The notes beneath the pieces were generated by a model. That model did not search any database and was not told the origin of the DNA. It saw nothing but the letters and a program-made list of their open reading frames with translations. A program made the translations under genes and the position numbers. DNA of 64,000 bases, from assembly GCF_002933775.1 (NCBI RefSeq), contig NZ_BEWV01000209.1, positions 1 to 64,000 of the forward strand. The letters are read 5' to 3'. Origin of the DNA: Prevotella sp. MGM1. Lineage in GTDB: Bacteria; Bacteroidota; Bacteroidia; Bacteroidales; Bacteroidaceae. Numbering within the stretch: the first letter of the stretch is position 1; each line of letters opens with the position of its first letter. Shown piece by piece: positions 17,525 through 26,728 of this stretch.

Positions 17525-17555
17525 CAAATATACGGATATTCCCGCTAATGACAAA
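17525..17555 (-). promoter_or_regulatory. Promoter of pepP
   Basis: On the minus strand TTTG (17555-17552), 19 nt, then TATATTTG (17532-17525). This is a full consensus match about 70 bp before the pepP start. Confidence 0.7.
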
Positions 17556-17844
17556 ACAAAAAGGCATATTTGACAAAAGAAAACAATATCATTGAAAAAA
17601 GGAATTAAAAATACAAACAGGGAAGCCTGTAGAAAAACGCAAGGAATTTGAATAACGGATATCATATTGACTCTGAGCGGCAAGTAATCATACATATCCA
17701 TTTACACCTTGCGGGCCAACGGCTTCCCATTCACTTTATGCAAACCTCAGATAGCAATAACAATTGAAAGACTATGCCGGAAACCGGCAAAAGACACCGT
17801 TTATAGATTAATAACAATTTTAAATGAGCCGCAGATTAACGCTA

Positions 17845-17867
17845 TTAGCATTTTTTTGCTAACTTTG
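17845..17867 (+). promoter_or_regulatory. mdh -7 box with overlapping small inverted repeat
   Basis: TAACTTTG (17860-17867) fits TAnnTTTG, 54 bp before the mdh ATG. TTAGCA (17845-17850) and TGCTAA (17857-17862) form an inverted repeat over the spacer and the start of the -7 box, a possible operator. Confidence 0.6.
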
Positions 17868-17921
17868 CGGTGCTTTTACGCACAAGCGAAACATTGAATA
17901 ATTAAAATACAACAAGAGATT

Positions 17922-18914
17922 ATGGCATTTTTAACTAACGAAAAACTGACAATCGTCGGCGCTGCCGGCATGATTGGCTCAAACATGGTTCAGACAGCCC
18001 TGATGATGGGTCTGACAAGTGAAATCTGTCTCTACGACGTGTTCTCACCCGAAGGCGTGGCCGAGGAAATGCGCCAGTGCGGTTTCGGTGACGTGAAAAT
18101 CACGGCCACCACAGATGTCAAAGAGGCTCTGACAAACGCCAAATACATCATATCTTCGGGCGGCGCTCCCCGCAAAGAGGGAATGACACGCGAGGATCTG
18201 CTGGCCGGCAACTGCAAGATTGCGGAGGAACTGGGCAAGAACATCAAGGCATACTGCCCCGACGTGAAGCACGTGGTAATCATATTCAACCCCGCCGACC
18301 TGACCGGTCTGGTGACACTGCTTTACTCAGGATTGAAACCGGGTCAGGTGACAACTCTCGCAGCGCTCGACACCACACGCTTGCAAAGTGCCCTGGCAAA
18401 GAAGTTCGGAGTGATGCAGACCGAAATCACCGGCTGCGCGACATACGGCGGACACGGCGAGCAGATGGCGGTGTTCGGCAGCCATGTGAAAGTGGCAGGC
18501 CGCAACCTGACAGACATCATCGGCACTGACGAGTTCACAGCCGAGGAATGGGAGCAGATGAAGAAAGACGTGACACAGGGCGGAGCCGCAATCATCAAGC
18601 TGCGCGGCCGCTCTTCGTTCCAGAGTCCTTCTTACCTGTCTGTCGAGATGATTCGCTCGGCAATGGGTGGCGAGGCTTTCCGCTTCCCCGCAGGAACATA
18701 CGTGAACACAGGCAAGTACAATAACATCATGATGGCGATGGACACGACCATCGACGCAGACGGTTGCCACTACAACGTGCCGCAGGGAACAGACGAGGAG
18801 AACGCCAAACTCGACGCAAGCTATGAGCACCTCTGCAAGATGCGCGACGAGCTGGTTACATTGAACATCGTTCCGGCTATCAGCGAGTGGAGCAAGATCA
18901 ACCCGAATCTGTAA
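17922..18914 (+). CDS. mdh: Malate dehydrogenase
   Basis: This 330-residue NAD-dependent enzyme of the LDH/MDH superfamily has a Rossmann start (KLTIVGAAGMIGSNM) with GxxGxxG-like glycines and the cofactor strand end SEICLYDVFS. The GGAPRKEGMTREDLLAGN segment covers the active-site loop with substrate-binding Arg. IIFNPADLTGLV corresponds to the conserved Asn region, and ATYGGHGEQMAVF carries the catalytic His. It converts malate and oxaloacetate, which in Bacteroidales serves the reductive branch to fumarate and succinate. It is monocistronic, bounded by its own promoter and a strong terminator. Confidence 0.92.
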   Translation: MAFLTNEKLTIVGAAGMIGSNMVQTALMMGLTSEICLYDVFSPEGVAEEMRQCGFGDVKITATTDVKEALTNAKYIISSGGAPRKEGMTREDLLAGNCKIAEELGKNIKAYCPDVKHVVIIFNPADLTGLVTLLYSGLKPGQVTTLAALDTTRLQSALAKKFGVMQTEITGCATYGGHGEQMAVFGSHVKVAGRNLTDIIGTDEFTAEEWEQMKKDVTQGGAAIIKLRGRSSFQSPSYLSVEMIRSAMGGEAFRFPAGTYVNTGKYNNIMMAMDTTIDADGCHYNVPQGTDEENAKLDASYEHLCKMRDELVTLNIVPAISEWSKINPNL

Positions 18915-18921
18915 GTCAAAT

Positions 18922-18972
18922 AATAACCGAAATCGGGGCGCTTCAAACAGAAGCGCCCCGATTTCGGTTATT
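18922..18972. terminator. Bidirectional terminator mdh/thioesterase
   Basis: A perfect 23-bp stem (18922-18944 with 18950-18972) surrounds the 5-nt loop AAACA. It is GC-rich at the tip and AT-rich at the base, between convergent gene ends. Confidence 0.9.
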
Positions 18973-18993
18973 GGGAAATAAAAAAAGCACCGG

Positions 18994-19368
18994 TCACAAC
19001 CTCTCCATAAACTTTTCCCTGTCTACGATGAAGCGCAGGTGGGTGCCCTCTCCTATCACTGTTCCGTCTTCCTGAACGGCTTTTACATTAAAGTACAGCT
19101 TCCGGCCGTCTATCTTTTCAAGAGTGGCCGTGCCTTCGATAACGGCTCCGATCGGTGTCGGTTTAAGATGAGACACATCGATATGGCCGCCGACAGTGGT
19201 GCTGCCGTCGGGCAATTCGGTCGCCACGGCGACCATTGCAGCATTCTCCAACAATATAGCCATACGTGGAGTGGCAAGCACAGGCAGGTCGCCTGAGCCC
19301 AAAGCGACAGCTGTATCACAGTTGGCAACAATGATACGGCTCGTGTGAGTTAATCCTTTTTCAAGCAT
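18994..19368 (-). CDS. Hotdog-fold thioesterase, FlK-like family
   Basis: This 124-residue single hotdog domain has the FlK-type (fluoroacetyl-CoA thioesterase-like) pattern: VLATPRMAILLENAAM, whose Thr and Glu fit the catalytic Thr/Glu of FlK, and HIDVSHLKPTPIG, whose His fits the catalytic His. It ends FIVDREKFMERL. It probably hydrolyses a small acyl-CoA; the substrate is unknown, and fluoroacetate resistance should not be assumed. It is transcribed toward mdh with a shared terminator. A possible -7 box (TATCTTTG) lies at 19551-19544, giving a leader of about 175 nt. Confidence 0.82.
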   Translation of the reverse strand: MLEKGLTHTSRIIVANCDTAVALGSGDLPVLATPRMAILLENAAMVAVATELPDGSTTVGGHIDVSHLKPTPIGAVIEGTATLEKIDGRKLYFNVKAVQEDGTVIGEGTHLRFIVDREKFMERL

Positions 19369-19626
19369 GGTTAAATTCGTTTTATGTTCAACTTAATATC
19401 AATCTACTATCAATAACCGTAAAAAATAATCCGTGAGCATGTTGTTATCCCATCAAAAAGAAAGTAAACCGAATGCGAGGAAAACCCGATTCAATTCAAT
19501 CGCTATGCCCGCCAGCCTGTGCAGACGGGCAACCTGTATTCTGCAAAGATAACACAAAAACATTCAAAAGACGACCTCAAAACGCTAAAAGCACAAAAAA
19601 TAATGATTTATCGGCATAAAAAGACG

Positions 19627-19634
19627 TAACTTTG
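19627..19634 (+). promoter_or_regulatory. -7 box of the queH operon
   Basis: TAACTTTG lies 20 bp before the queH ATG, which implies a leader of about 15 nt. No clear TTTG -33 element is seen. Confidence 0.55.
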
Positions 19635-19654
19635 CAGGGTAAGACACAACACCA

Positions 19655-20257
19655 ATGAAAAAGAAATTCAACATAGAAGTGCCTGGAAGAGCCAACAGGG
19701 TGTTGCTGCACACATGTTGCGCGCCATGCTCGTCGGCGATAATAGAATGTATGATGCAGCACGGAATCACCCCCGTGATATACTATTGCAATCCCAACAT
19801 ATATCCTATTGAGGAGTATATCGCCAGAAAAGACGAATGCACACGATATTCACAGGCGCTGGGTCTCGAAATAGTGGATGCCGACTATGACCATGCGGCA
19901 TGGCTAAGAGAGATGGGCGGAATGGAAAACGAGCCGGAAAGGGGAGGTCGTTGCCTGCTATGCTTCAAAGCACGCCTGCTCGATACGGCAAGATATGCCC
20001 ATGAGCATGGGCTGGGCGTGATAACCACGACACTGGCATCGAGCCGGTGGAAGAGCCTCGAACAGATCAACGAGGCCGGACGCGAGGCCACGGCAGCATA
20101 TCCCGACGTGACATTCTGGGAGCAGAACTGGCGCAAGGGCGGACTGAGCGAACGACGCGCGGCTATAATCAAAGAGTATGACTTTTATAATCAACAGTAC
20201 TGCGGATGCGAGTTCAGCATGCGCGGCAACCCCAACATATCGAAACCGGAACCGTGA
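19655..20257 (+). CDS. queH: Epoxyqueuosine reductase QueH
   Basis: This 200-residue protein belongs to the former DUF208 family, which replaces QueG in the last step of queuosine synthesis on tRNA (epoxyqueuosine to queuosine). The family cysteines that bind an iron-sulfur cluster and a second metal site are visible: HTCCAPCSSA near the N-terminus, RCLLCFKARL in the middle and YCGCEFSMRG near the C-terminus. A PP-loop-like nucleotide fold is expected from VIYYCNPNIYP and similar strands. It lies 34 bp before the gamma-carbonic anhydrase gene and is probably co-transcribed with it. Confidence 0.92.
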   Translation: MKKKFNIEVPGRANRVLLHTCCAPCSSAIIECMMQHGITPVIYYCNPNIYPIEEYIARKDECTRYSQALGLEIVDADYDHAAWLREMGGMENEPERGGRCLLCFKARLLDTARYAHEHGLGVITTTLASSRWKSLEQINEAGREATAAYPDVTFWEQNWRKGGLSERRAAIIKEYDFYNQQYCGCEFSMRGNPNISKPEP

Positions 20258-20291
20258 CGCGGAGAGCTTAAAATTATAATACACCAAATAT

Positions 20292-20840
20292 ATGGCACTG
20301 ATAAAATCAATAAAAGGCCTCACTCCGAAGTGGGGAAAAGACTGTTATTTCAGCGAGAACGCCACTATCGTGGGCGAAGTGACAATGGGCGACGAGTGTT
20401 CCGTATGGTTTAACGCCGTGGTCAGAGGCGATGTGGCTCCGATAACGATGGGCAACGGAGTCAATGTCCAGGACGGAGCGTGCATACATGTGACCAACAC
20501 CACTGGCCCGACGCATATCGGCAACCGCGTATCCATCGGGCATAATGCCACCGTACACGCATGTACGATCCACGACGGAGCGCTCGTAGGGATGGGAGCC
20601 ACGCTTCTCGATCACTGCGAGATAGGAGAAGGAGCGGTGGTTGCGGCAGGCGCGCTCGTGCTGCAAGGCACGAAAATCGGGGCTCACGAGATATGGGGCG
20701 GCGTTCCGGCAAAGTATATCAAGACCACAAGACCCGACCAGGCAGAAAGTTTCTCAGCCCATTACATAGAGTATTCGAAGTGGTATCTGAACGAGATGGA
20801 TTGTGATTATGATTGTGACGGGGATTCCGCCGCTAAGTGA
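20292..20840 (+). CDS. Gamma-carbonic anhydrase family protein (hexapeptide beta-helix)
   Basis: This 182-residue protein has left-handed beta-helix hexapeptide repeats throughout (ENATIVGEVTMGDECSVWFN, GVNVQDGACIHVTNTTGPTH, IGNRVSIGHNATVHACTIHD). The three zinc-ligand histidines of gamma-carbonic anhydrases fit CIHVTN and SIGHNATVHAC. The family includes Cam, YrdA and PaaY, and activity varies, so the reaction is not certain. It is the second gene after queH and ends near a convergent terminator. Confidence 0.85.
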   Translation: MALIKSIKGLTPKWGKDCYFSENATIVGEVTMGDECSVWFNAVVRGDVAPITMGNGVNVQDGACIHVTNTTGPTHIGNRVSIGHNATVHACTIHDGALVGMGATLLDHCEIGEGAVVAAGALVLQGTKIGAHEIWGGVPAKYIKTTRPDQAESFSAHYIEYSKWYLNEMDCDYDCDGDSAAK

Positions 20841-20978
20841 CGCGGCTTATGTCATTGAGTGAAAAAGAGCATATTGCAAAGCAATACTTGCTTGTATCGT
20901 AAAGTGAGAAACTTATAACGTAAAATGATACAACCAATATTGCTTTACACAACAGCATAGTGAATGTTCCGGAAAGAA

Positions 20979-21008
20979 AACGGGTTGCCTTACCACAGGC
21001 AACCCGTT
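20979..21008. terminator. Terminator between the carbonic-anhydrase-like gene and waaA
   Basis: AACGGGTTGCCT (20979-20990) pairs with AGGCAACCCGTT (20997-21008) around a 6-nt loop between convergent genes. A second imperfect stem (about 20876-20902 with 20922-20943) lies before it. Confidence 0.75.
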
Positions 21009-21061
21009 ATATCGTCATATACAATTAGCAAACAAACGGGTCATAACCCGATATTCTTGAC

Positions 21062-22273
21062 TCAGATAGCGTCCAGTATCTTTTCCGTAGCCCCGGTGCA
21101 TGAGGACACATAGTCGCCGGCAGCCTTGCCCGCACAGGCCAGTGCCTTGCCGTCTGTCATCATGCGTGTCATTATACGGTCAAAATCGTCTTTCGAGGAT
21201 ATTTCAAAGCCGCCGTTGGCAGCTTTCAACCCCTGAGCCTCTATGAAACGTCCGTTGTTCGGACCGAAGACCACAGGTATGTTCCATACCGCCGCTTCAA
21301 GGACATTGTGTATTCCTACGCCGAACCCGCCGCCAACGTATGCCACATCGCCATAGCGGTATATGCTCGACAGCAGTCCGTAGCAGTCTATTACAAGGCA
21401 ATCGGCGCGCCGTGCCTCATCGGGCGTGACCTGAGTATAACGCACCACACGGCCATCCAACTTATCGGCAATCTGCCGTAAGTGCTCTTCCGCAACCACA
21501 TGTGGCGCTATGACCAGCTTCCAATCCTTATGACTGTTGAAGAACGGTATGAAAATATCCTCGTCGGGAGCCCAACTCGAACCGGCGACAAACACCTTGC
21601 CGTCGCCCTTGAACGCCTCTACGACAGGCAGGTCCTTGGCCTGCTCACGGATGCTCAGCACCCTGTCGAAACGAGTATCGCCCGTAACAGTGACATCGGT
21701 GATGCCTATCTTGGCCAAAAGCTCACGGCTGACATCGTTCTGTACATAGAAACGGGTGAAGCACCTCAACACCTTCGCATACTCACGGGCATACCAACGG
21801 AAGAAAATCTGATCCGGGCGGAACACGCTCGATACGCTGTATACCGGCACTCCGCGATGTTTAAGGATGTGAAGATAGTTGTACCAGAACTCATACTTTA
21901 TGAAAAACACCTTCACCGGACGCACAAGACGCAGAAAACGGCGGGCATTGAAAGGCGTGTCAAGCGGCAGATAGCAGATGATATCCGCCCCGTCGTAGTC
22001 TTTCCGCACTTCATATCCTGATGGAGAGAAGAACGTAAGCAGTATCTTATACTCCGGATGCAGCTTGCGCAACCGCTCCATGAGCGGCCGTCCCTGCTCG
22101 AACTCGCCGAGAGAGGCGGCATGAAACCACACATAACTTGCCTCGGGGTCGACCTCACGGCGCAACTTGTCGAAAGCGGCACGCTCTCCGCGCCACATCG
22201 TACGCACCTTCTTGTCGAACAAAGCGGCTATCGCCACTCCCAGAAGATACAAGTATATCGCTATATTATACAT
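21062..22273 (-). CDS. waaA: 3-deoxy-D-manno-octulosonic acid transferase
   Basis: This 403-residue GT-B glycosyltransferase (GT30) has an N-terminal membrane anchor ([19 protein letters not shown]). The catalytic Glu region is WFHAASLGEFEQGRPLMERL, followed by KILLTFFSPSGYEVRKDYDG and EFWYNYL. The C-terminal nucleotide domain contains VAGSSWAPDEDIF and GGGFGVGIHNVLEAAVWNIP. It transfers Kdo from CMP-Kdo to lipid A precursor at the cytoplasmic face of the inner membrane. Its ATG overlaps the gltX stop by one base (TGATG), which suggests translational coupling. Confidence 0.93.
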   Translation of the reverse strand: MYNIAIYLYLLGVAIAALFDKKVRTMWRGERAAFDKLRREVDPEASYVWFHAASLGEFEQGRPLMERLRKLHPEYKILLTFFSPSGYEVRKDYDGADIICYLPLDTPFNARRFLRLVRPVKVFFIKYEFWYNYLHILKHRGVPVYSVSSVFRPDQIFFRWYAREYAKVLRCFTRFYVQNDVSRELLAKIGITDVTVTGDTRFDRVLSIREQAKDLPVVEAFKGDGKVFVAGSSWAPDEDIFIPFFNSHKDWKLVIAPHVVAEEHLRQIADKLDGRVVRYTQVTPDEARRADCLVIDCYGLLSSIYRYGDVAYVGGGFGVGIHNVLEAAVWNIPVVFGPNNGRFIEAQGLKAANGGFEISSKDDFDRIMTRMMTDGKALACAGKAAGDYVSSCTGATEKILDAI

Positions 22274-23790
22274 CAGCCAAGCACTTCGATTGCACGTTTC
22301 ATCCGGGCTATCGTCTCATCCTTACCGAGGAAAGCCGATATGTCGAACATTCCGGGACCCTTGCCCTCTCCCACGAGGGTGAGCCGCCAGGCATTCATTA
22401 TGTTGCCGAGCTTATACTCCTTGCTTTCTATCCACCGTTCGACCACACTCTCCTGGTTCTCCACCGAGAAGTCGTCCAGTCCGGAGAGCACATCCGCAAG
22501 CTCGGTCATCACGTCCGCGGAGTCTTCCTTCCAGCGCTTCTTGCGTGTTTTCTCGTCATACTCCGTAGGAGCTACGAAGAAGAAAGAGCACAGCGGCCAC
22601 AGCTCGCTGACGAAGCTGACACGGTCTTTCATCATGGCGACGACGGCAGTAATACGCTCGATCGGCTCGTCAATACCGTGCTCACGAACTATCGGCGCAA
22701 ATGCCTCGGCTATCTCGCCGGCACTCTTGCGCAGTATATATTCGTGGTTGAACCACATTCCTTTCTGATAATCGAAGCGTGCTCCGGCCTTGCCGCACTT
22801 GGATATGTCGAACAGCGACACGAGCTCTTCGAGACTGTATATCTCCCGTTCGGTGCCGGGATTCCATCCGAGGAAAGCGAGGAAGTTGATAACCGCCTCG
22901 GGGAAATAGCCGCTTTCACGGAAGCCCGCAGACACATCGCCCGTCTTCGGGTCGTGCCATTCAAGCGGAAAGACCGGAAACCCGAGCCTGTCGCCGTCGC
23001 GCTTGCTGAGCTTACCCTTGCCTTCCGGTTTGAGCAGGAGCGGCAAATGGGCGAAACGCGGCATGGTATCTGTCCATCCGAAAGCCTCGTAGAGCAGCAC
23101 ATGGAGCGGCGCGCTGGGCAGCCACTCCTCTCCGCGTATGACATGCGTGACCTCCATCAGATGGTCGTCCACTATGTTTGCCAGATGATATGTAGGCAAC
23201 TCGTCAGCGCTTTTGTAAAGCACCTTATCGTCGAGAATGTCGCTCATTATCCTCACATCGCCCCTGATGAGGTCGTCCACGTGTACGGCCTTGCCCGGTT
23301 CGATAAGGAAACGCACCACATACTGATACCCGTCGGCTATCAGCCTGTCCACCTCTTCTTTCGTCATGGTCAGCGAGTTGCGCATCTGCATGCGGGTATG
23401 GGCGTCATACTGGAAATTATCTGTCTCCTTACGCTTGGCTTCCAGCTCCTCGGGGGTATCGAAAGCTATGTATGCCTTGCCCCCGTCAAGCAGTTGCCTC
23501 ACATACTCCTTATATATGCCGCGCCGCTCGCTCTGGCGATACGGGCCGTGACTGCCTCCGAAAGACACACCCTCGTCAAAATTGATGCCGAGCCAACGGA
23601 ACGACTCTATGATATACTCCTCGGCTCCGGGAACGAAGCGGTTGGAGTCGGTATCTTCTATTCTGAAAATAAATTCGCCGCCGTGCTTTCTGGCGAAGAG
23701 GTAATTATACAGCGCGGTGCGTACGCCGCCGATATGCAATGCCCCGGTAGGACTCGGTGCGAAACGCACCCTTACTTTTCTTTCTGCCAT
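22273..23790 (-). CDS. gltX: Glutamate--tRNA ligase
   Basis: This 505-residue class I aminoacyl-tRNA synthetase has the HIGH motif in [20 protein letters not shown], the KMSKS equivalent [12 protein letters not shown], and a C-terminal anticodon-binding helical domain. A CP1/acceptor region lies around residues 100-200. Length is normal for bacterial GluRS. It lies between the 7TM-HD gene (139 bp upstream) and waaA (one-base overlap), all on the minus strand. A -7 box TAATTTTG (23834-23827) suggests its own promoter. Confidence 0.95.
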   Translation of the reverse strand: MAERKVRVRFAPSPTGALHIGGVRTALYNYLFARKHGGEFIFRIEDTDSNRFVPGAEEYIIESFRWLGINFDEGVSFGGSHGPYRQSERRGIYKEYVRQLLDGGKAYIAFDTPEELEAKRKETDNFQYDAHTRMQMRNSLTMTKEEVDRLIADGYQYVVRFLIEPGKAVHVDDLIRGDVRIMSDILDDKVLYKSADELPTYHLANIVDDHLMEVTHVIRGEEWLPSAPLHVLLYEAFGWTDTMPRFAHLPLLLKPEGKGKLSKRDGDRLGFPVFPLEWHDPKTGDVSAGFRESGYFPEAVINFLAFLGWNPGTEREIYSLEELVSLFDISKCGKAGARFDYQKGMWFNHEYILRKSAGEIAEAFAPIVREHGIDEPIERITAVVAMMKDRVSFVSELWPLCSFFFVAPTEYDEKTRKKRWKEDSADVMTELADVLSGLDDFSVENQESVVERWIESKEYKLGNIMNAWRLTLVGEGKGPGMFDISAFLGKDETIARMKRAIEVLG

Positions 23791-23826
23791 TTGTTAATAT
23801 ACTTAAAGACAAGTAGATATTTTTTG

Positions 23827-23834
23827 CAAAATTA
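23827..23834 (-). promoter_or_regulatory. -7 box of gltX-waaA
   Basis: On the minus strand TAATTTTG (23834-23827), 37 bp before the gltX ATG, in a T-rich/A-rich stretch. No -33 TTTG at the usual spacing. Confidence 0.5.
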
Positions 23835-23929
23835 CACTTTTTTTTTCATTTATATCCCTTTTTACCTTTTTTTCACCGCCGACGGCTGTTTTTGGGCTTC
23901 CCGAAAGTGCCACGCCGACACGTCGCCTA

Positions 23930-25978
23930 CTACTTGGCCGGCGGATAGCTTACCCTCGTGTGGTACATGGTCTTCAACTTGTCTATCATCACCGTCTTGG
24001 CGTATGCTATGTCTCTGAACGTTATCGGGCACTCACGGAAATAGCCGTCGGCCAGCTGTCCGTCCACAAGGCGGTTCACAAGGTCGCGTATCGACTTCTC
24101 GGTATAGTCGGGCAACGAGCGCGACGCGGCCTCGACGGTGTCCGCCATCATCAGTATGGCCTGCTCCTTGGTGAACGGGTTGGGGCCGATATAAGTGAAC
24201 AGCAGTTCGTCCACGTCGGTGCCCGGGTTCTCATTCTTGTATTTCATGTAAAAATACTTGGCCTTTCCGAGTCCGTGATGGGTGCTGATAAACTCCTTTA
24301 TCACTGCCGGAAGGTTGGCTTTCTCGGCCATTTTCAGTCCCTCCGTCACATGGCTGATGATGACCTGCGCGCTCTCTATGCACGACATGTTGTTGTGCGG
24401 GTTCACTCCCGACTGGTTTTCCGTGAAGTATATCGGGTTGGACATCTTTCCTATGTCATGATACAGCGCGCCGGTACGCACGAGCTGGCTCTTGGCCCCG
24501 ATCTTGTTTGCCACGGCGGCGGCCAGGTTTCCCACCATTATAGAGTGCTGGAAGGTGCCGGGAGCCACCTCGCTCAATTTCCGCAGCAGCGCGTTGTTTG
24601 TGTTGGACAGCTCTATCAGCGTGATGTCTGACGTGAAACCGAATGTCTTCTCAATGAGATAGAGCAGCGGATAAGCGAAGAGCAGCATGATGCTGTTCAC
24701 TATTATATAATTATACGTACTCGCGTCGAAGTCGCTCAGCGCGGATGCCCGTATGAGATCGAAAGCGGCGTTGACGGCCATGCACACCACACCGACCAGC
24801 AGGGCCGTCTTGAACAGTTGCGAGCGATACTCCAACTGACGCAGCGAGTAGATGGCGGCAAGCCCCGCCAGAGACTGCACCACGACAAACTCAAACTGGT
24901 ATTGCAGCATGCAGGCGCATATCATCACCATCGTGAAGTGGGTGATGAAGGCCGTGCGGGAGTCCATGAACACACGGACGAACACCGCCACCATGGCGTA
25001 TGGCAGTATGTAGACATGCCCTATGTTATTGCGCACCAAAACCGACGTGAGCAAGACGAACACCAATATCAGCGAGTAGAGCATCGCTATGCTCCTCGGC
25101 TTCTCGAAATAGTCTTTGCGGAAAAGCGTGAGATATATAGTGAAGCACACAAGGAAGAGAGCGGCGTATATGGTCTCACCCATCATTGTGAGCCTCATCT
25201 GCACCGTGTTGCGGTTCCGTTTCTCGGTTTCGAGCTTGAAAGATTCGAGTATACGGTATACGTCTTCACTCACTATATCGCCCCGACCGATTATTTTCTG
25301 ACCTTTCTGTACCATTCCGCTGGCCAGCGGAATGGTGTTGAGCATATCTGCCAGACTGGCGTCGCTGCGCTCCTTGTCATACACCAGGTTGGGCACGATA
25401 TACGAGTTGAGGTTGCAACGCTGCAACGCCTGCTTATGGGACGACAACGTCTTGTCGAGGAAGAGCTGCTCGTATGCCGTCTTCTCGGAGTATACGTCCC
25501 TAAGCCTCACGGCTACCGCATTCTTTCCGTTCACCACCCTTATCACCCTGAGTGTGTCATCGCCGAGATTGGCGTATGCCGACGAGCTGATTATCCCGCG
25601 ACGGTAAATATTGTGCAGGCGGTTGGCTATGATACTTATGAAATCGTCCGTCAGGCCGGGTATGCCGTCGGAGTAGTCGGATACGAACTTACGCACCTGC
25701 CGGCCTTCTGCCTCCTTGTCCAAATTATAATAAGGCTCATACTGCCGCATCAGACTGTCGCGCTCGTGCTTCACCGTTTCCTTCGACTTGTATATCGGGA
25801 AATCAAACGGAGCGGTGAGATCACCGTATCTCCACGGCCGCCCCTGCTCCGCATAGAAGTTGGCCGCACTGTCGCCGGGCATCGCCCAAACAGTCAGCAC
25901 CACGGCGCCCACGACAATAGCCACACGCATAAAGATGCTGCGCAATGTCAAGTCGTATCTAAGTCTGAAATTACTCAT
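23930..25978 (-). CDS. 7TM-HD phosphohydrolase (PgpH-like, c-di-AMP phosphodiesterase family)
   Basis: This 682-residue membrane protein starts MSNFRLRYDLTLRSIFMRVA. Its order is: a first membrane helix, a large extracytoplasmic 7TMR-HDED domain (about 60-280, e.g. VQKGQKIIGRGDIVSEDVYR), a bundle of seven helices (about 300-470), and a cytoplasmic HD domain with metal ligands in ALYHDIGKMSNPIYF, ISHVTEGLKMAEK and STHHGLGKAKYF. Family members with this layout hydrolyse cyclic di-AMP, which is the likely role. The frame is open 64 codons further upstream, but those residues lack family likeness. Confidence 0.88.
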   Translation of the reverse strand: MSNFRLRYDLTLRSIFMRVAIVVGAVVLTVWAMPGDSAANFYAEQGRPWRYGDLTAPFDFPIYKSKETVKHERDSLMRQYEPYYNLDKEAEGRQVRKFVSDYSDGIPGLTDDFISIIANRLHNIYRRGIISSSAYANLGDDTLRVIRVVNGKNAVAVRLRDVYSEKTAYEQLFLDKTLSSHKQALQRCNLNSYIVPNLVYDKERSDASLADMLNTIPLASGMVQKGQKIIGRGDIVSEDVYRILESFKLETEKRNRNTVQMRLTMMGETIYAALFLVCFTIYLTLFRKDYFEKPRSIAMLYSLILVFVLLTSVLVRNNIGHVYILPYAMVAVFVRVFMDSRTAFITHFTMVMICACMLQYQFEFVVVQSLAGLAAIYSLRQLEYRSQLFKTALLVGVVCMAVNAAFDLIRASALSDFDASTYNYIIVNSIMLLFAYPLLYLIEKTFGFTSDITLIELSNTNNALLRKLSEVAPGTFQHSIMVGNLAAAVANKIGAKSQLVRTGALYHDIGKMSNPIYFTENQSGVNPHNNMSCIESAQVIISHVTEGLKMAEKANLPAVIKEFISTHHGLGKAKYFYMKYKNENPGTDVDELLFTYIGPNPFTKEQAILMMADTVEAASRSLPDYTEKSIRDLVNRLVDGQLADGYFRECPITFRDIAYAKTVMIDKLKTMYHTRVSYPPAK

Positions 25979-26120
25979 AAGTATATTGAAATATGTGCTT
26001 ATAAGGTGCGAAGATAAATAAAAAAAACGACATACACCGGATGAGCGGTGATTTTTTAGAGTTTTGCACGGGCACATAGCATCACGGATGGCAAAACGAC
26101 CGAACCTGTCGAAAAAACGC

Positions 26121-26527
26121 CGGCCATCAACAATATTTACAAATTGCCTCTCATATTTCGCCTGTTTCAAAATTAAAAGCCAAAGGCCGGAAATAAGCGA
26201 ATTATAAGCCGTTTTTCACAAGTGCCTGTGCGTCAGCTCAATACGCCTACCACGCCCACATCCCTCTACCAAACTCACCCCACCTACCCTCACTATTTTT
26301 TCCATTCAGCGTTCCGTTGCCTTCCATTTAGACGCTGAACGCAAGCCAACGGGACGCTGAACGCAACGCGATTAGCAACCAAACGCACTCCAACGGGTAC
26401 CCCGTTGCGGAAAAACACCGCTTTTCGTCTATGGCGAAAAGCGGCATATCGCATTGCATATAGCGGTGCGTATCGCCTTCGTTTTCTATTTCGATGAAAA
26501 AAGAAACGTTAAATCCGTGACTTTATC
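26121..26527 (+). repeat. Dispersed structured intergenic repeat, copy A
   Basis: About 400 bp alignable by eye with 38882-39283. Shared blocks include AATATTTACAAA near the start (26132-26143), three consecutive hairpins, and a closing block TTCTATTTCGATGAAAA. Hairpin 1 has arms 26305-26322 and 26344-26361. Hairpin 2 is CAACGGG-TAC-CCCGTTG (26391-26407). Hairpin 3 has arms 26418-26427 and 26435-26444. One base pair in hairpin 1 is C-G here and T-A in copy B. Confidence 0.75.
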
Positions 26528-26695
26528 ATTACATTTCAAAGAATAAAGAAAGTGGGAAAGCAAAAAAATCAAGACTGCGATTAAATACAGTTTTATGTAT
26601 CTAAACGTTATTATCCGATTGTTAATCGGAAATCGCATAATAGTTAATTAACTTTAATTAAACACCTATTTTAAGGAAATAAAGAACAATATATT

Positions 26696-26703
26696 TACCT
26701 TTG
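26696..26703 (+). promoter_or_regulatory. -7 box of the FadL-type gene
   Basis: TACCTTTG fits TAnnTTTG and lies 25 bp before the ATG at 26729. Confidence 0.55.
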
Positions 26704-26728
26704 CAACCAATTTTAAAGTATATTTGTA

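Larger units (their letters stand above)
17455..17921. other. Divergent intergenic region pepP/mdh
   Basis: It contains the pepP promoter (17525-17555, minus) and the mdh promoter region (17845-17867, plus). No reading frame here is convincing. A small GCCGGAAACCGGC palindrome lies near 17780. Confidence 0.6.
25979..26728. other. Divergent intergenic region carrying dispersed repeat copy A
   Basis: No gene is seen. The middle (26121-26527) is one copy of a structured repeat also found at 38882-39283. The last 50 bp hold the -7 box of the FadL-type gene. Confidence 0.65.

Noticed and set aside
18994..19368. Fluoroacetate resistance gene
   Set aside because: The FlK-like hotdog fold is shared by many acyl-CoA thioesterases; nothing indicates fluoroacetyl-CoA as the substrate.
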